NCBI GenBank assembly: GCA_025765615.1
Contig: JAIVFJ010000033.1
Location: forward strand, 1 to 64,000
Reading direction: 5' to 3'
Length of the DNA stretch: 64,000 bases
Source of the DNA: Zopfochytrium polystomum
Lineage: Eukaryota > Chytridiomycota > Chytridiomycetes > Chytridiales > Chytridiaceae
Shown here: positions 11,464-23,034 of the stretch, piece after piece
How positions within the stretch are numbered: position 1 is the first letter of the stretch
Layout: every line of letters begins with the position of its first letter
Notes under the pieces: model-generated
Told to the model about the DNA's origin: nothing
The model's database searches: none
What the model saw: the letters and a program-made list of their open reading frames with translations, nothing else
Position numbers and translations under genes: made by a program

Positions 11464-13037
11464 ATGGTCTACCTGGACAGCAGGCTCTTTGCCGCGCTCC
11501 TTTCCGTGTCGGTCGCCATCGCAGAGTCCGCAATCGCCAAATGCGTTTCCATGAGCTACCTGGCCGCTCGCATGCCGGCCGTCGGCATCGCCATCCGGCT
11601 GGGCTTTTCGGGCTCGTCCCCCTGGAGGGACAAGAAAAGGACCCCCGCCGGAGACGGCAAGACGGCGTCGTACCCGCAAGGGCAGCCGCCGCAACGGGAG
11701 AAGTCCGTCATCCCGGCCCTGCTCCTGGCGCTGTGCATCTACGGCGTACTAAGCGCCATCCGCACCGTCGACACGTTTATCGCGGCGACGGTCCGCCACC
11801 CCATCACCTGGAACACGACGACGACGCCTGCCAACCGCACCTTTGATCTCCTGGCCCTCGCCGGAGTCCCGGCCCAATGGACCGTCTCCCCGACCATGGT
11901 CGCAACCATTTACGACGGCTTCCAGCCGCCCTTCGATTCCACCGGCAAAGAGTGGTTCGCGCGGGCCGCCACCGTCGCTGACCGCGTCCGGACCCCGCAG
12001 TCCCCGCTCAACCTCACTGACGCCCTCGTTTCCAACGATCCGCAGATCGCGGGGTACAAGTTCGTCTCGGACATCAACATCCGCGACCTCTCCGTCACCG
12101 ACAGGCACAAGACCGACGCGGCGGTCCTCGTGGGGTTCGGGTACAAGACAAAGTTCGACGTCTACTACGCCTACACCGACGCAGCGCGGCCCTTGTTCAT
12201 CCCCGGAGACCTGCAGCCGGGCAACCGCGCGTACGGGCTGGTCCACGTCGCGCCGGTGACCGCGAGCGAAAAACTCATTCATGAACCTGTCCCTGCTCGT
12301 CGTTAATGTCAGCTACACCGCCGTCGAGGCGCTGCCCAGCACGACCGACATCTCCAAGAGCCTCTGCATCCAGCGCACCGGCAGCAGGGTGTTCAATCAG
12401 CTGGCGGTGGTGACGCAGGACGTGGCCGACTTTGGGTCGTACACACTGACGATCAACCCGGCCGCGCTGGTGGCGAACGAGACGGTGTGGCAGCTGTTGT
12501 CGAGTAACTGCTCCGGCACGCTGGGCAGCAAAGTCGCCGGCTTCAGCGCCGCGGCGGTGACGCTGCGCGCCAAAGTGACCGCGTCGTACGTGTCCGGGCC
12601 GTTAAGGTTGACGGGGGGGACGGTACCCGACCACCTGACGCTCGACGCAGACGCGTGGCTCGCCGGACCCGCAACAGGCGGCGCGTACGATTACGTCGAG
12701 TACTCTGGCAACCTCGTCGACGCGCCTCTTCCGATCCTCGGCGCGCTGGGCGGGGTGCTGGTGGTCGCGCTAGCGGTAGTGCTGTGGCCGCGGGGTGGTG
12801 TGCGAGAACCTTGTGTACGCCGGTGCCGGGGACGAGCGGGCGGGGATGGAGGCCGGGTGGACGTGGGCGGCGCTGCGGAACCGGTACGGCCACGCGGCAG
12901 TGCCGAGGCCGGTGGCGGCGCAGTGGGGACAGGGCCCCGGCGTGTCTGGGTATGTGCTGAAGACGGTGGCGGCGGCGGATGGCGAGACGCTGACGAAGGT
13001 TGTGGCGCAGGCGAAGCGAGAGGGGATCGATCTGTGA
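11464..13037 (+). CDS. membrane protein of unknown function
   Basis: I do not recognise this family. The start ATG at 11464 has a fair context (ACAATGG). The roughly 520-residue product has a hydrophobic N-terminal stretch (LFAALLSVSVAIAES), a second membrane segment VIPALLLALCIYGVLSAI at about residues 83-100, a long extracellular or lumenal domain with several N-glycosylation sequons (NTT, NRT, NLT, NVS, NCS), then a C-terminal membrane helix GALGGVLVVALAVVLWP (about 12745-12795) and a cytosolic tail ending AKREGIDL. Two frameshifts, each cured by removing one base from a homopolymer (A5 near 12270, G4 near 12795), connect three frames into one protein. The topology, with an ectodomain held between two helix sets, is an inference from hydropathy read by eye. 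Confidence 0.6.
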
Positions 13038-13908
13038 TGAGAGCGAGTGATATGAGATGCTCTTTTTTGTGCTTGGGGCCAGCTGTCCATTTGTTTGCGC
13101 TTTTCTCCTTTTTTTTTTTTTTTTTTTAATGGCGGCGAGCGGCAGCGGCCTTTATGGTTTCGAATCGTTTCGTCTGTAGCGACCGGGACTCTACGTATGG
13201 CTGCGCAGGCGAAAGAAACGGCCTGCCCTCTCCCCAACCCCCCCAGTCTCCGCGTCTTTGACGGCACTCCCCATTCCAAGCAAGAGTTTCCCATTGTATC
13301 TTATGCGCATTTGGTCTTAACCTTTGGTGGCACCTCGAATCAACAAACCAACCTTCGAACCACCGACCGCTCAGACCACAGCACTTACTTCACGCCTTTT
13401 GTTGGGCCACCACCCGTCCCACAATTCTCATCAACTAAATCTGCACATGCCTCGCCGACAGCAATCGTTACCCAACGTTCTGTCGGGGGTGGAGTCTCGT
13501 CCTCAAACAAGGCAGAGTGACCACGATATTGGAAGCAGCTCATGACACGCCCAACGGCACTCTGGAGTTCGCTTTCAGCCGTAAACGAACTCTGAGGGGT
13601 TGTGGGGTCGAAATGGGGGGGAGTAGGAGGGGAGTGGGCGAGCGGGCGGTGGGCAGTGTGCCTTGCCAGTCGGCATTGAAGGTGGTGGTCTGGAAAGGCC
13701 GGAAGTAATATATTAAATACCTGTGTAGTATTTTGTGCCCTTACCGTCCACGCACGGACGACGAGTATATGAATTGTCAGCGCCGGATCGGGTTGGCGGG
13801 TTTGCTGCGGAAGCCGATCGGAAGGGGAAAACAAACAAACAGGCCAACCGACGATGATTGATTGAAGGGCACGTGGAGGCCGAGGAGGCTGGTTAGAGCG
13901 ACAGAGAG

Positions 13909-13982
<74 letters not shown>

Positions 13983-14561
13983 GCAGAGAGAGTGCGCGTC
14001 ACAGTCTCACCCAGGCTGCGTTGGACAGGCGGCACCAAACGACGAGATTCTATTTGTGCTCGCTGATTTGGATGGTCGCAAAAAACTTCCATCTCTCTCT
14101 CTGTCTCTGTCTCCCTCTCCCACCTGCTCAATCAAGCACCTTTCAACGCACATGCCATGGTGGACTTTCCATATCGGGGAGGTTGGCGTGCAAAAAAAAA
14201 TTCCCTATTTTGGAAATTTCTTGGAAACATTCTTTGAAAGTGTTTGACGCCATTGAAATTAAGGACAAGGGGGAGAGAGAGAGAGAGTTAGAGAGGGACA
14301 GAGACAGGGAGAGAGAGTCAGAGACAGCGACAGAGATGGAGAGATAGTGAGAGAGAGACAGAGAGCGACAGAGGGAGACCGCGAGAGAGAGCACCGGGAG
14401 AACCGCGCAAAGCAGCACGGAGGTTCTGTTGTTGTTTCCCACGTCCCACATTTCCACACCGTATTAATACATATAATTAGATAGACCCTCCCACCCTCAC
14501 TCACTGCCCATCCCGCCCTCCACCTTCTCACCACCACCTTTGTTTCTACCCTTCCCCCCAA
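13038..14561. other. intergenic with long (GA)n microsatellite
   Basis: I see no gene. A T17 run lies near 13110-13127, a GA tract spans about 13905-13978 (roughly 35 units), and further GA-rich sequence runs 14270-14400. TATAATTAGATAG near 14472 precedes the protease start by about 90 bp and may include its core promoter. Confidence 0.45.
13905..13978. repeat. (GA)n microsatellite, about 35 units
   Basis: Long GA tract, broken once near 13914-13919 (AAAGAT) and then perfect to 13978. It lies between the membrane-protein gene and protease A. Confidence 0.95.
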
Positions 14562-17500
14562 ATGGTGAAGATACTCGCCGCCCTCGCCGCCGTCGGCGTG
14601 ACCGCGGTCGCCGCCGCTGGTCCCAAGCTTCAGTCGGCTGGCTCCTCCGCCTTGGCCCCCAACCCGAACCCAAACCTGGGAAGCGTCGAGTTTGCCGTCG
14701 GCGATTCCTGCCTCAAGAGCATCGCCGACACCGTCGCCACCGTGCAGTCGTCGGGCTGCGCCGTGCGCACCAAGGTCAACACGCCTCTGTACTGCGGTGT
14801 CTCCTTCGGCTGTGACTCTTCAAAGTCTGGTGAGCGCGCTGCCTCCCCATCTCGTGCTTATCGAAGCTTTTTGACCAAATTCTCCATAGAATGCTCATCC
14901 ACCGTCACTAACCCGACTTCCTCTGGCTTTTTTTTCACAGCATCCTCGGTTGTCGCCGCGCTCAAGACCCCCGTCGTGAACACATACAACGTCAACAAGC
15001 GTCTCGGCCCAAAAACTATCAAGGCCGCCGCGCGCCCGGACGCCGCTCCGGTCGAGCAGATTCACCTCCTCACTGGTGTCAATGACGCTCGCAACAAGCT
15101 TGGCCTGACTGGAAAGGGCATCAAGGTCGCCATCCTCGACACCGGCGTCTTCTACAAGCACCCCGCTCTCGGCGGCTGCTTCGGTCCCGGCTGCAAGGTC
15201 GCCTTCGGTTACGATCTTGTCGGCGACACCTATGGCCTTAACAACAACACTGTCGTTCCCGACAGCGACCCGATCGACGACTGCTCCGACGAAAGTCACG
15301 GAACTCACGTGGCTGGTCTGACTAAACTTTACTTGATTTTAACTTGTTTTAGATTAGTGTTCTGATCAACCTGTCTCTCAACTAGGCATCGTCGGCGGCA
15401 ACGCCCTGAACATCACCACGCCAGGGTTCATTCCTGACGTCCCCTGGACTGGCGTTGCTCCGGATGTCACCCTCGGTGCGTACCGGATCTTCGGGTGCCC
15501 CGCCGACAACACATTCGACGACATCATCTCCGCGGCTATTTACCAGGCCGCGGCCGATGGCGCCGATGTCATCAACCTGAGGTGAGCTTGTGTGTCAAAG
15601 TTGGCGAAAACGGTCCAAGCATCCTTTTCTGAAACAATTATCTCAGTATCGGAGGTGGTCCCACCTTCGCCGACCAGGCTGACGGCATTGCTGTGACGCG
15701 TGTCAGCGCCGCCGGCGCGATTGTCGCCGCCGCGAACGGAAATGACGGCAGCTCCGGCTACATGACGAACGGCAACCCAGGTGGTGCGGCTGGAGGTTTC
15801 GGTGTTGCAAGGTTCGTGTTCTTGCACGGCTCGTAAAGTGTTTTGACGGTGTCGGTTTTCTCTTTTTGGTCAGCTTCGACAACCTCGAGACCCCTCAATT
15901 CATCTTGACTGTCGGGGGTGTTCAGTTCCCATGGACCGGTGGAAGCACCAACAGCAGTTTCCAGGCGCCCTCGGAAACTTTGGACATTTTCATCAACAAC
16001 CCTGATGCCGTGAAAAACGACGTCCAGGACGACGGTTGCACTTCCGTTGGAAGCGGTGCTGCTGGAAAGACGGTTCTGCTCCGCTGGGGTTCCGACTGTG
16101 GCTCCAAAGCGCGCTGCACGTGAGTACATGACAACATTATGTGCCTCGACGACTAACCGTCGCCCTTCATTTCTTCAGCACGGCACAAAACGCCGGTGCA
16201 AAGAACTGCTTGATCTACTCCAACGGAGATGGCATAATTTCAATCCTCGGTGGTTCGATTCCCTCTGCATCAACCACCAAGGAGGCTGGCGCTGCGATCC
16301 TTGCCTCTGCTGCAAACGTAGTCATCTCCAAGGACATTAAGCAGTTCCCTCTTGCGACTGGCGGCACCGTCTCCGACTTTTCTTCCCCTGGCCTTGACTC
16401 CGAGCTCCACATCAAGCCCGACATTGGCGGCATCGGAGGGAAGGTCTACTCCACCATTTCCCCGCACGCGGCCGAGTCGCAAGGATTCAACGTGCCTTAC
16501 GCCTCCTACGACGGCACCTCGATGGCAACTCCGTACTTCGCGGGGACGGTCGCCTTGTACCTCCAAGCCAAAGGCAAGACGATCTTTGAGAACGCAAAGA
16601 CCGCGTTCCAGAACACCGCGACGCCCTCGAAAATATACAAGAGCTGATCTCGTCGCGTCGGTTGCACAGCAGGGAGCTGGTTTGGTCAATATCTACAATG
16701 CAGTGATCACCAAGACCGTCGTCACTCCCTCGTCCTTGGCCCTGAACGACACCCAATTCACCTCTAAGACCCACTACACCCTCTCCTTGACGAACAACCA
16801 CGCGACCCCTGTTTCGTACACGGTTGTGAATGTTGGCTGCAGCGACCGTGAACATGTTCAACGGCGTCGAGGACTTCATTCAGGACGCTGCGGGCACCAC
16901 ATTCACCAGCAACTACGCGTCGCTCGGCTTTGGCAACAAGCAGGAAGCGGTGTTCACCACCGTCGTCGCTGCCGGTGCATCAACGCAAATCAACGTGAAG
17001 GTCACCCAGCCGTCTGCCGACCCGACCGTTTTCCCTGTCTTCTCCGGATACATCAAGATCACCAACAACGTCGACGACGTTGCCATCAACGTCCCGTACG
17101 CCGGCATGGTCGGAAACTGGAAGCAAGCCCCCATCTTCTCAGTTAACGCAACTTCGTCATTCGGCTACCCGTCCGGAATCTACACTCTCGACGGCAACTC
17201 GATCGAGAGTGGATCTACCATCAACCTGTCCACGAGCGGTGTCATTGTCGCACCCATCTACGCAACCACCACACGTCTGTCGTACGTTGAGGTCATTTTC
17301 GCGGACAACAACCAGACGGTGAAGAACCAGCTGAACAAGCTCGGTGTCGGCCACAGCGCGAACCAAGGGTACGCGTACCTGTCCTCGAGCCCGAACGGCC
17401 CGCTCGACCTCTTCCCGTACGGCGTGGGACAGCGAAACGCTGTGGTCAAGGGCCAGGGTGTTGCCGCGCCCTGGACCGAGGTCTGGAACGGATACGTCTT

Positions 17501-17656
17501 GGCCGACCCCTAACAGCACCGGCCCGGTCCTCCGGCTTCCCGCTGGTGACTACAAGCTGCGTCTGAAGGGAATGCACCACATGATCCCGGGCCGCTTACC
17601 TTGGCGACGAAAACTACGAGATCATTGAGACTCCTTACTTTACGATCGCGTACTGA
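14562..17656 (+). CDS. subtilisin-like secreted serine protease, copy A (frame-broken)
   Basis: Family S8 endopeptidase, predicted to be secreted. The signal peptide starts MVKILAALAAVGVTAVAAA. The catalytic triad is Asp in VAILDTGVFYKHP (Asp codon 15138-15140), His in SHGTHVAG (about 15297-15315) and Ser in YDGTSMATPYFAG (Ser codon 16519-16521). A PA-like insert lies between His and Ser, and a beta-sandwich C-terminal region follows, ending YEIIETPYFTIAY. Five introns fit exactly: 14830-14940, 15316-15385, 15582-15646, 15812-15873 and 16120-16178. All five positions and phases match copy B at 25702-28788. Unlike copy B, this copy has four 1-bp breaks, near 16645 (extra T), 16838, 17510 (extra T) and 17595 (extra T), all after the catalytic Ser. 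The intact partial duplicate downstream lacks the last two breaks. The gene is therefore either misread or decaying at its 3' end. Confidence 0.88.
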
Positions 17657-18010
17657 TTAAACGTATACCAGTGCAGGTCGTCTCTTAATCTTTTCTTCAG
17701 AGAAAACTTTCGCTTGTTGTTTGTGTGAAGAAAGCAGCCTGTGGGGTGCACTCTTCAACGCGTAATGGGCCCATTTATTCGAACTCCTAATCGTTTCTAT
17801 GGCGTTTTTTTCTTTTGACTCGCTCTTTCGATTATCCCGGTACTACTGTTGGCAGTTTCCTGTTAGACCTACACTCGGGGGTCTGGGACTCCGACGCTGC
17901 AGTACGCCAAATTGCTATGAAGAATAAATCAACAACATTGGCCGACAGTAATCCTTTCTGCAACGTAATAATGAAGGTTCCAACTCACGCCGTGCTCCCT
18001 CTTTATCTTC
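17240..18010 (+). repeat. source segment of a tandem duplication (3' end of protease A plus flank)
   Basis: The last ~410 bp of protease A and about 350 bp of downstream non-coding sequence are repeated at about 18600-19350. Shared landmarks in order include TCAACCTG, ACAACCAG, the stop context CTGATTAA, ATACCAGT, AAAACTTTC, CAACGCGT and GAATAAAT. The similarity outside the coding part shows a DNA-level duplication rather than gene conversion limited to the exon. Confidence 0.75.
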
Positions 18011-18026
18011 TTGGTCCGATTACATG

Positions 18027-18595
18027 AAACAGCTGCCTGCTTCCGAAACTGCAACAATGGCCTAAAAATGATCTTTCTGTTGAACACGATTACATGCATA
18101 GCGTTTACAAAAATATGGAAACACGACTGACTGGATTTTCAGCTTTCACTTTCAAAGTGCGAGGCAAAATTCCTCTTTGACCGATGAAACAGCACGCCAA
18201 CGCGATCGAAATGAAAGGCAGTCGCACAACATCCACACTTCGAAGCCCCAGCATGCCGAATATGATCATTGACTGAATTCTGAGCAGGGAATGATGCATT
18301 GTGAATGAGACGACCTGAACCAAGTGAAACTGCAGAGGGGCGTTGCCGACAGCTCTATGTATCGACCAGCGGCGATGCAACGTATGCTTCCGGGTTGTCG
18401 CCGTGGCCCCCTGCCTCGAGCTCAGGACTGGTTCGTAAGATACAGAGCGTGGCAGCCCAATCGAGGAACTCATCCCTGCACCAAAATCTCTTCGTTAAGC
18501 TGTCCACACACAGATTGAAACGGGCCGCTGTGGAACCTTCCACGCTGTAGATCAAAGCCGCTCTAGGCGCACCGAAGTGGCAATCCGAATGGGTA
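18027..18595. other. spacer inside the protease duplication, no gene seen
   Basis: About 570 bp separates the protease A flank from its partial copy. Short open frames exist on both strands (for example minus 18105-18473), but none has a recognisable motif, and no repeat boundary or target-site duplication is obvious. Confidence 0.4.
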
Positions 18596-19036
18596 GTCGA
18601 CCATCAACCTGACCACGAGGGGCGTCCTTGACGCACCAATCTACGCGACCACCACTCGCCCGTCGTACGTTAAAGTGATCTTTGCGGACAACAACCAGGA
18701 GGTGAACAACCAGCTGAACAAGCTCGAGTCGGTCACAACACGGCCAAGGGCACGCATACCTGTCGACGAGCCCGAACGGCGTGCCTCAACCTCTTCCCAT
18801 ACGGAGTGGGGCAGCGAAACACTGTGGTCAATGGCCAGGGCGTGTTGGCACCCTGGACAGCGGTTTGGAACGGATACGTGTTGGCCGACCCCAACACCAC
18901 CGGTCCAGTCCTCCGGCTTCCCGTTGGTTACTATAAGCTTCGTCTGAAGGGAGTGCACCACATGATCCCGGGCCGCTACCTTGGCGACGAAAGCTATGAG
19001 ATCATTGAGACTCCTTTCTTCACGATCGCGTGCTGA
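18596..19036 (+). pseudogene. truncated protease fragment (third subtilase copy)
   Basis: This segment encodes only the C-terminal ~145 residues of the subtilase, beginning near the TINL/TNLT strand and ending YEIIETPFFTIAC, then stop TGA at 19034-19036. It lacks the signal peptide and the whole catalytic domain, so it cannot be an active protease. Its second half (18806-19036) is open and retains VLADPNTTGPVLRLPVG and IPGRYLGDESYE without the two insertions seen in copy A. One indel is needed near 18740. Similarity to copy A continues into the 3' flank to about 19350. Confidence 0.75.
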
Positions 19037-19784
19037 TTAATTCTATACCAGTACGGACTTCTTTTTATTTGTTCTTTAGAGGAAAACTTTCCCTTGTTTG
19101 AGTGTTGAAGAAAGTGGCCTGTGGGACACTCCTCAACGCGTGATTGTACGTTTATTGCTCATCGTTTCTGCGGCGTGTTTTTTCCTCTGTTGGCTCATCC
19201 TTTTCGATTATCTTGTGTTTTGTATTGACAGTTTCGTGGTTGACAAATGTTCGGAGGTCGGACTCCATGCTGGCGAATGTCAAATGGCTTTGAGGAATAA
19301 ATGAAAAGATTGCCCCGCAGCACTCCTTTCCTTTCCGCACTGTGATACTTCAATGCGTTTCCTAATTTGTTGCGGTGGTACCGATTCACGGCGTAGTTCC
19401 TCGTTCGTTCAAGGTCCGCTTACATCCACTAGAAATTCTAATCGCTTCTTTGGTGTTTAGGTCGAGCGTGCGGCTCTTTTAGCGTTCTCTTGTGGGCAAA
19501 GTGGGGGAGACCGCATTTCCCGCCAGCGCGGCGATGCTTCCTATTCCTTCCCTGGCGGATAGATGCACGCCCATTTGCCACTACGCGGCAAGCCAACAGC
19601 GGACGAATGCTCGGCTACGGGCTCCAACGACTATTCGATTCTTTGTTGCAGGGCTTACACTGACGAAAGAAAGGAAAGAAAGAAAAAAAAAAACGAATGT
19701 AAATACGAAACCTTACTTATGCTTCAAAACTTGCATCCACGTTCGACTCAGCTCGTTGCGCCACAAACGCTTTTCTGTTGCGTG

Positions 19785-21696
19785 CTAATCTGCCCTTCCG
19801 CACCGTCGCCGGTCCAAAAAAGCCGCACAGCGCCACACAAAGTAGCGCTCCCACACAACGCATCCACCAGGAGACTCCCATCCGTTCGTCGTCTGTCTGT
19901 TCCGAGTGCAACTGGGGTGGCAGTGCTGATCAGGCGCGCCGCAATCGCAAAGAGGTTGCACGCTGCAAGGACACGGGGAGATGCTCCGGGCAGATGAGGC
20001 ATCCAGGAACCCGATGGAGGCACGGTCGGAGAGGGCCGCGAGGACGGCGGCCGCGTCGCGCGTCTCGAAACTGGCCGACATGGTGCAGTCGAGAACAAGA
20101 CGGGAAAGCAGCGGCGTCCACCGGGCGCTGCCGCAAGGTGGCTGGGAGGTGCGGTGGGGGCGAGGGGTTGCGGGAATGAGGAGGATACGGGCGGCGGGGA
20201 GGACAATGTGGGCGAGAATGTCGGCGCGGCGACGCGCGGTGCGTAGGGCCAGAGGAGGCGGAAGTTGTCGTCGGTTGTATCCTGTAAAATTTGAATAGCA
20301 CAGGGAACCATGGCTTGTAACTACTCGTCAGAAATGTTTGGCTCGTTTGACAGAGGTGCTCCAGGTGGAGAGGAGCTCCGAGGATGGACAGGGAGGAGTT
20401 GCGCAGTGCGGTGACCAGTCCCTCCATGGGATCGGGTTGAGAAGGGTGTCGCGACGTCGCCGCAATTTCAGTCAAGTTGACCTCAAGGACGTCCAGTTGC
20501 GGCTCCTGTGCTCCAGCAGTGATAGATATGAGGTTCACCAAGCGTCTGGGCGACGGATCGGTGCTCTTCATTCCAAGCAGCCGGAGACGGGAGCCTTTCA
20601 CTGCTCGAGCGAGCCTGGGAATGGCACTGTCCAGGTTGCAATTGAGGCGAAGAAATTGCAGTGATCGTGTTTTATTCGACTCCAAGGCGGAGATGATAGG
20701 CTCCACCGACATGTCGTTGAAGGCTGTTTTCTGGTCCACATCTAGTGCGACTAAGTGGTTTGAAGAGAACAATTGAGCGATTCTGGCTGCAACGGACCGA
20801 AGGCAGTATTGTTCTGGGCCGAACGATTGACGATCGTAAAATATTCGGAGATTCAAGCTCTGAATGTGATTACCAGGATGCGTGCCGAAGCTTTGGACAA
20901 ATGCTGGAAGGTGCGATTCGCCAACTGCAACGCGGAGCACTTTCAAATGCGGACTCATGGCCGCCGCTTCAGCTATCTTCTCTACTCCAGCGAATGCGGA
21001 GCTCAAGTACAACCTAGTCATACACGACGATCCCACCACGAGAGATTTCAGCAGATCGGCACTGAAAAATGAAGGTTGGACGTCGAGGCTAAAACTGCGG
21101 ATACGACAGGTCGGCAGGAACTTCATCAATGCTCTCAGCCGCCTGTTGTTGACGACGATCCTGCAATTGACTTCACCCATCCTGATGAGTGATGTGCTGG
21201 CGCCGTTGTTCGTGCTGAAGAAAAGTCGGTCGATCGCCTTCAGGGGAGCTGTTGAATAGGCCCGATCCGCGTAGTATCCGAAGTCGATTGAGAGACAAAT
21301 AGGTGCCAGTTCCGGTACCTGCGAGCCCGGCGAGTCACGCAGAAGGCGAGGGTCCAGTGCGACAGCCGTGAGAAAGGTGGTTGTGGCGCCGCTCGACGCG
21401 AAGAGCCTCGCGCGTAGCTTCGACCATCTTGTGTTAACAATCACAAAGCGGATTAGAAGGCGGACAGAGCAAGCTTTCTGCGTCCCCTGCGCAAGCTCCG
21501 TTGACCCGCAATCCCGCTCAATCTCATCCACGAAGGCTTTGGCGCCGGAGAGTGCGACCGCATTTTGGGTTTTGCTGTCGTCCCCGCAAGAATGGTCATT
21601 GAAGTAGAATTGGATCATTCGTGCTCGACCGAGGGAGGGCGAGGTGATCCCTCGTGGTCTGGAATCGGTGGCGCAGCTATGACGACCACGCACCAA
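19785..21696 (-). CDS. leucine-rich-repeat-like protein of unknown function
   Basis: A long open frame runs from 21696 (a later start at 21618, MIQFYFND, is also possible). It shows loosely repeated hydrophobic patterns such as SLNLRIFY, LVALDVDQ and LQFLRLNCNL, as in divergent LRR solenoids. A 44-bp intron (GTAGTT...TTTACAG, about 20301-20344) joins QTSQTFLT to RYNRRQLPPPLALR. The same LPPxLALR segment is conserved in the same frame in the truncated relative at 22050-22760, which supports the splice. The protein then runs through VLPAARILLIPAT and a Cys-rich tail to a stop at 19785. Function is unknown; an F-box/LRR or NLR-like role is only a guess. It lies between the two inverted subtilase genes. 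Confidence 0.5.
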
Positions 21697-22039
21697 AAGC
21701 TGAACGAAGCTGAGGTTGACTCATTTTTCGTGCACGCTATATACTGCGAGCGAGTTCAACTCTATTCGATATTAGCACCGCCGCTTTTCGACCGGCTCGA
21801 TAAACTCATCATTGGCTTTTACGACGTGTGGCGCTATTAAAGTCATCCCATTCTTAATACTGACCACTACATTTTGTTCTACTTCGTCGTCTCCGCCATT
21901 ACAGTGTTTGTATCGTCTGCGGTTCTTGTGCCGCTTCCACGTCTCCGACGAGCTTCGTCTCATTCCTTCGCCTGTGAAGGCTTTGGACGCTGCCCAACCT
22001 CCTTTTCGCCGTCCCCTTCGTTAGCTTGCCATCCCTGTT

Positions 22040-22200
22040 GTCGTCCATATGCACCAAACAGGCCGTAGACAGGGCTGCAGAGCAAGGGTATCTGGAGGAG
22101 GTCAAGTTTCTCTACTACAATCGATCCAAAGGATGCGGTTCTCGCCTTCTGCAACAGGCATGTGGAGGTGGTGGACGACCTCACAGTCACTTATGCAATT
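22040..22200 (+). pseudogene. ankyrin-repeat-like remnant
   Basis: The plus strand reads AVDRAAEQGYLEEVKFLYYN, followed after a frame change by AFCNRHVEVVDDLTVTYA. These are two consecutive ankyrin-type helices of the form found in large fungal ANK families (A-x-x-x-A-A-x-x-G-x-L-E-x-V-x-F-L). No start and no continuation are visible, so this is a fragment only. Confidence 0.5.
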
Positions 22201-22760
22201 GCAAGAAAGCTGCAAGATGCAAGGACATGGGAAAATGCTCCGAGTGGAGGCGTCGAGCTAGGAAGCCAATGGAGGCTCGGTCGGAGAGGAACGTGCGGAT
22301 GGAAGCAGGCGGACGTGTGCAATCTAGGAGAAGGCTGGAAAGCACCGGCGTCTACCGGGCGCCGCTGTGGCTGGGAGGTGCGTTTCGTGGTAAGGGTCGC
22401 AGGCACGACGAGGATACGCACGGCGGGGAGGACGACATTGGCTGAAATGGCGGCGTGGCGGCAAGCGCGCAAGGCCAAGGTAGGCGGAAGCGACTCTACG
22501 GTGCAATCTATGAGCGAAATAGTGATAACGAAGCGAAGCGTGGGTCGCATTGGGCTTGCTGGACGGACGCGCGAAGGGTGCAGGACTCTCAGGACGGACA
22601 GTGACTGCAGTGGTCAGTTCCTCCACGGCGATGTCTTGCAGCCCCGTTAACTGCAGTCAAATCGAATTCGAGGGCCTCCAGTTGCGATTTTTTGCATCGG
22701 CAGCGGTGGATATTAAATCGGCCAAGCGTTCGGGCGACAGAGTGTGCTCATGACCCACTG
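22050..22760 (-). pseudogene. truncated, decayed copy of the neighbouring LRR-like gene
   Basis: The minus strand repeats the 3' half of the gene at 19785-21696. Shared protein segments are ESLPPTLALRACRHAA, NVVLPAVRILVVPAT and LSDRASIGFL. The DNA also aligns around GCCTCCAGTTGCG and GGCGACAGAG (plus-strand reading). It needs several frame changes and has no intact 5' part, so I call it a pseudogene fragment. Confidence 0.6.
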
Positions 22761-23034
22761 CTCCAGCTCAGAGGACATCGCTCACGGCGCGGGGCTCGCA
22801 CTCCTCATCGGCTTCAACGAAATTTATGCGCAGGTTTTGCGGCCTTATATCTCATTAGCTTTGAGCAATGACTGGTGCCGCGAGACCGCAGGCTGGTGTG
22901 GGTTTACTGACAGTTTCGTTATATGGCATTTGGGGAATTTTATACGACCGACTTTCATTCACCAAGCAGTTCCGGGGGCGCCAGCTACCGCACCAAAGCG
23001 CGCTCCACACAGCCGAATTTTTGGTAGGACTTGA

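Noticed and set aside
13385..14131. Minus-strand 248-codon open frame
   Set aside because: More than a tenth is a Ser-Leu dipeptide run translated from the GA microsatellite; the rest has no motif and no splice logic.
11321..14345. Regularly repeated CT and GA tracts considered as a repeat array or CRISPR
   Set aside because: They are simple dinucleotide microsatellites without unique spacers.
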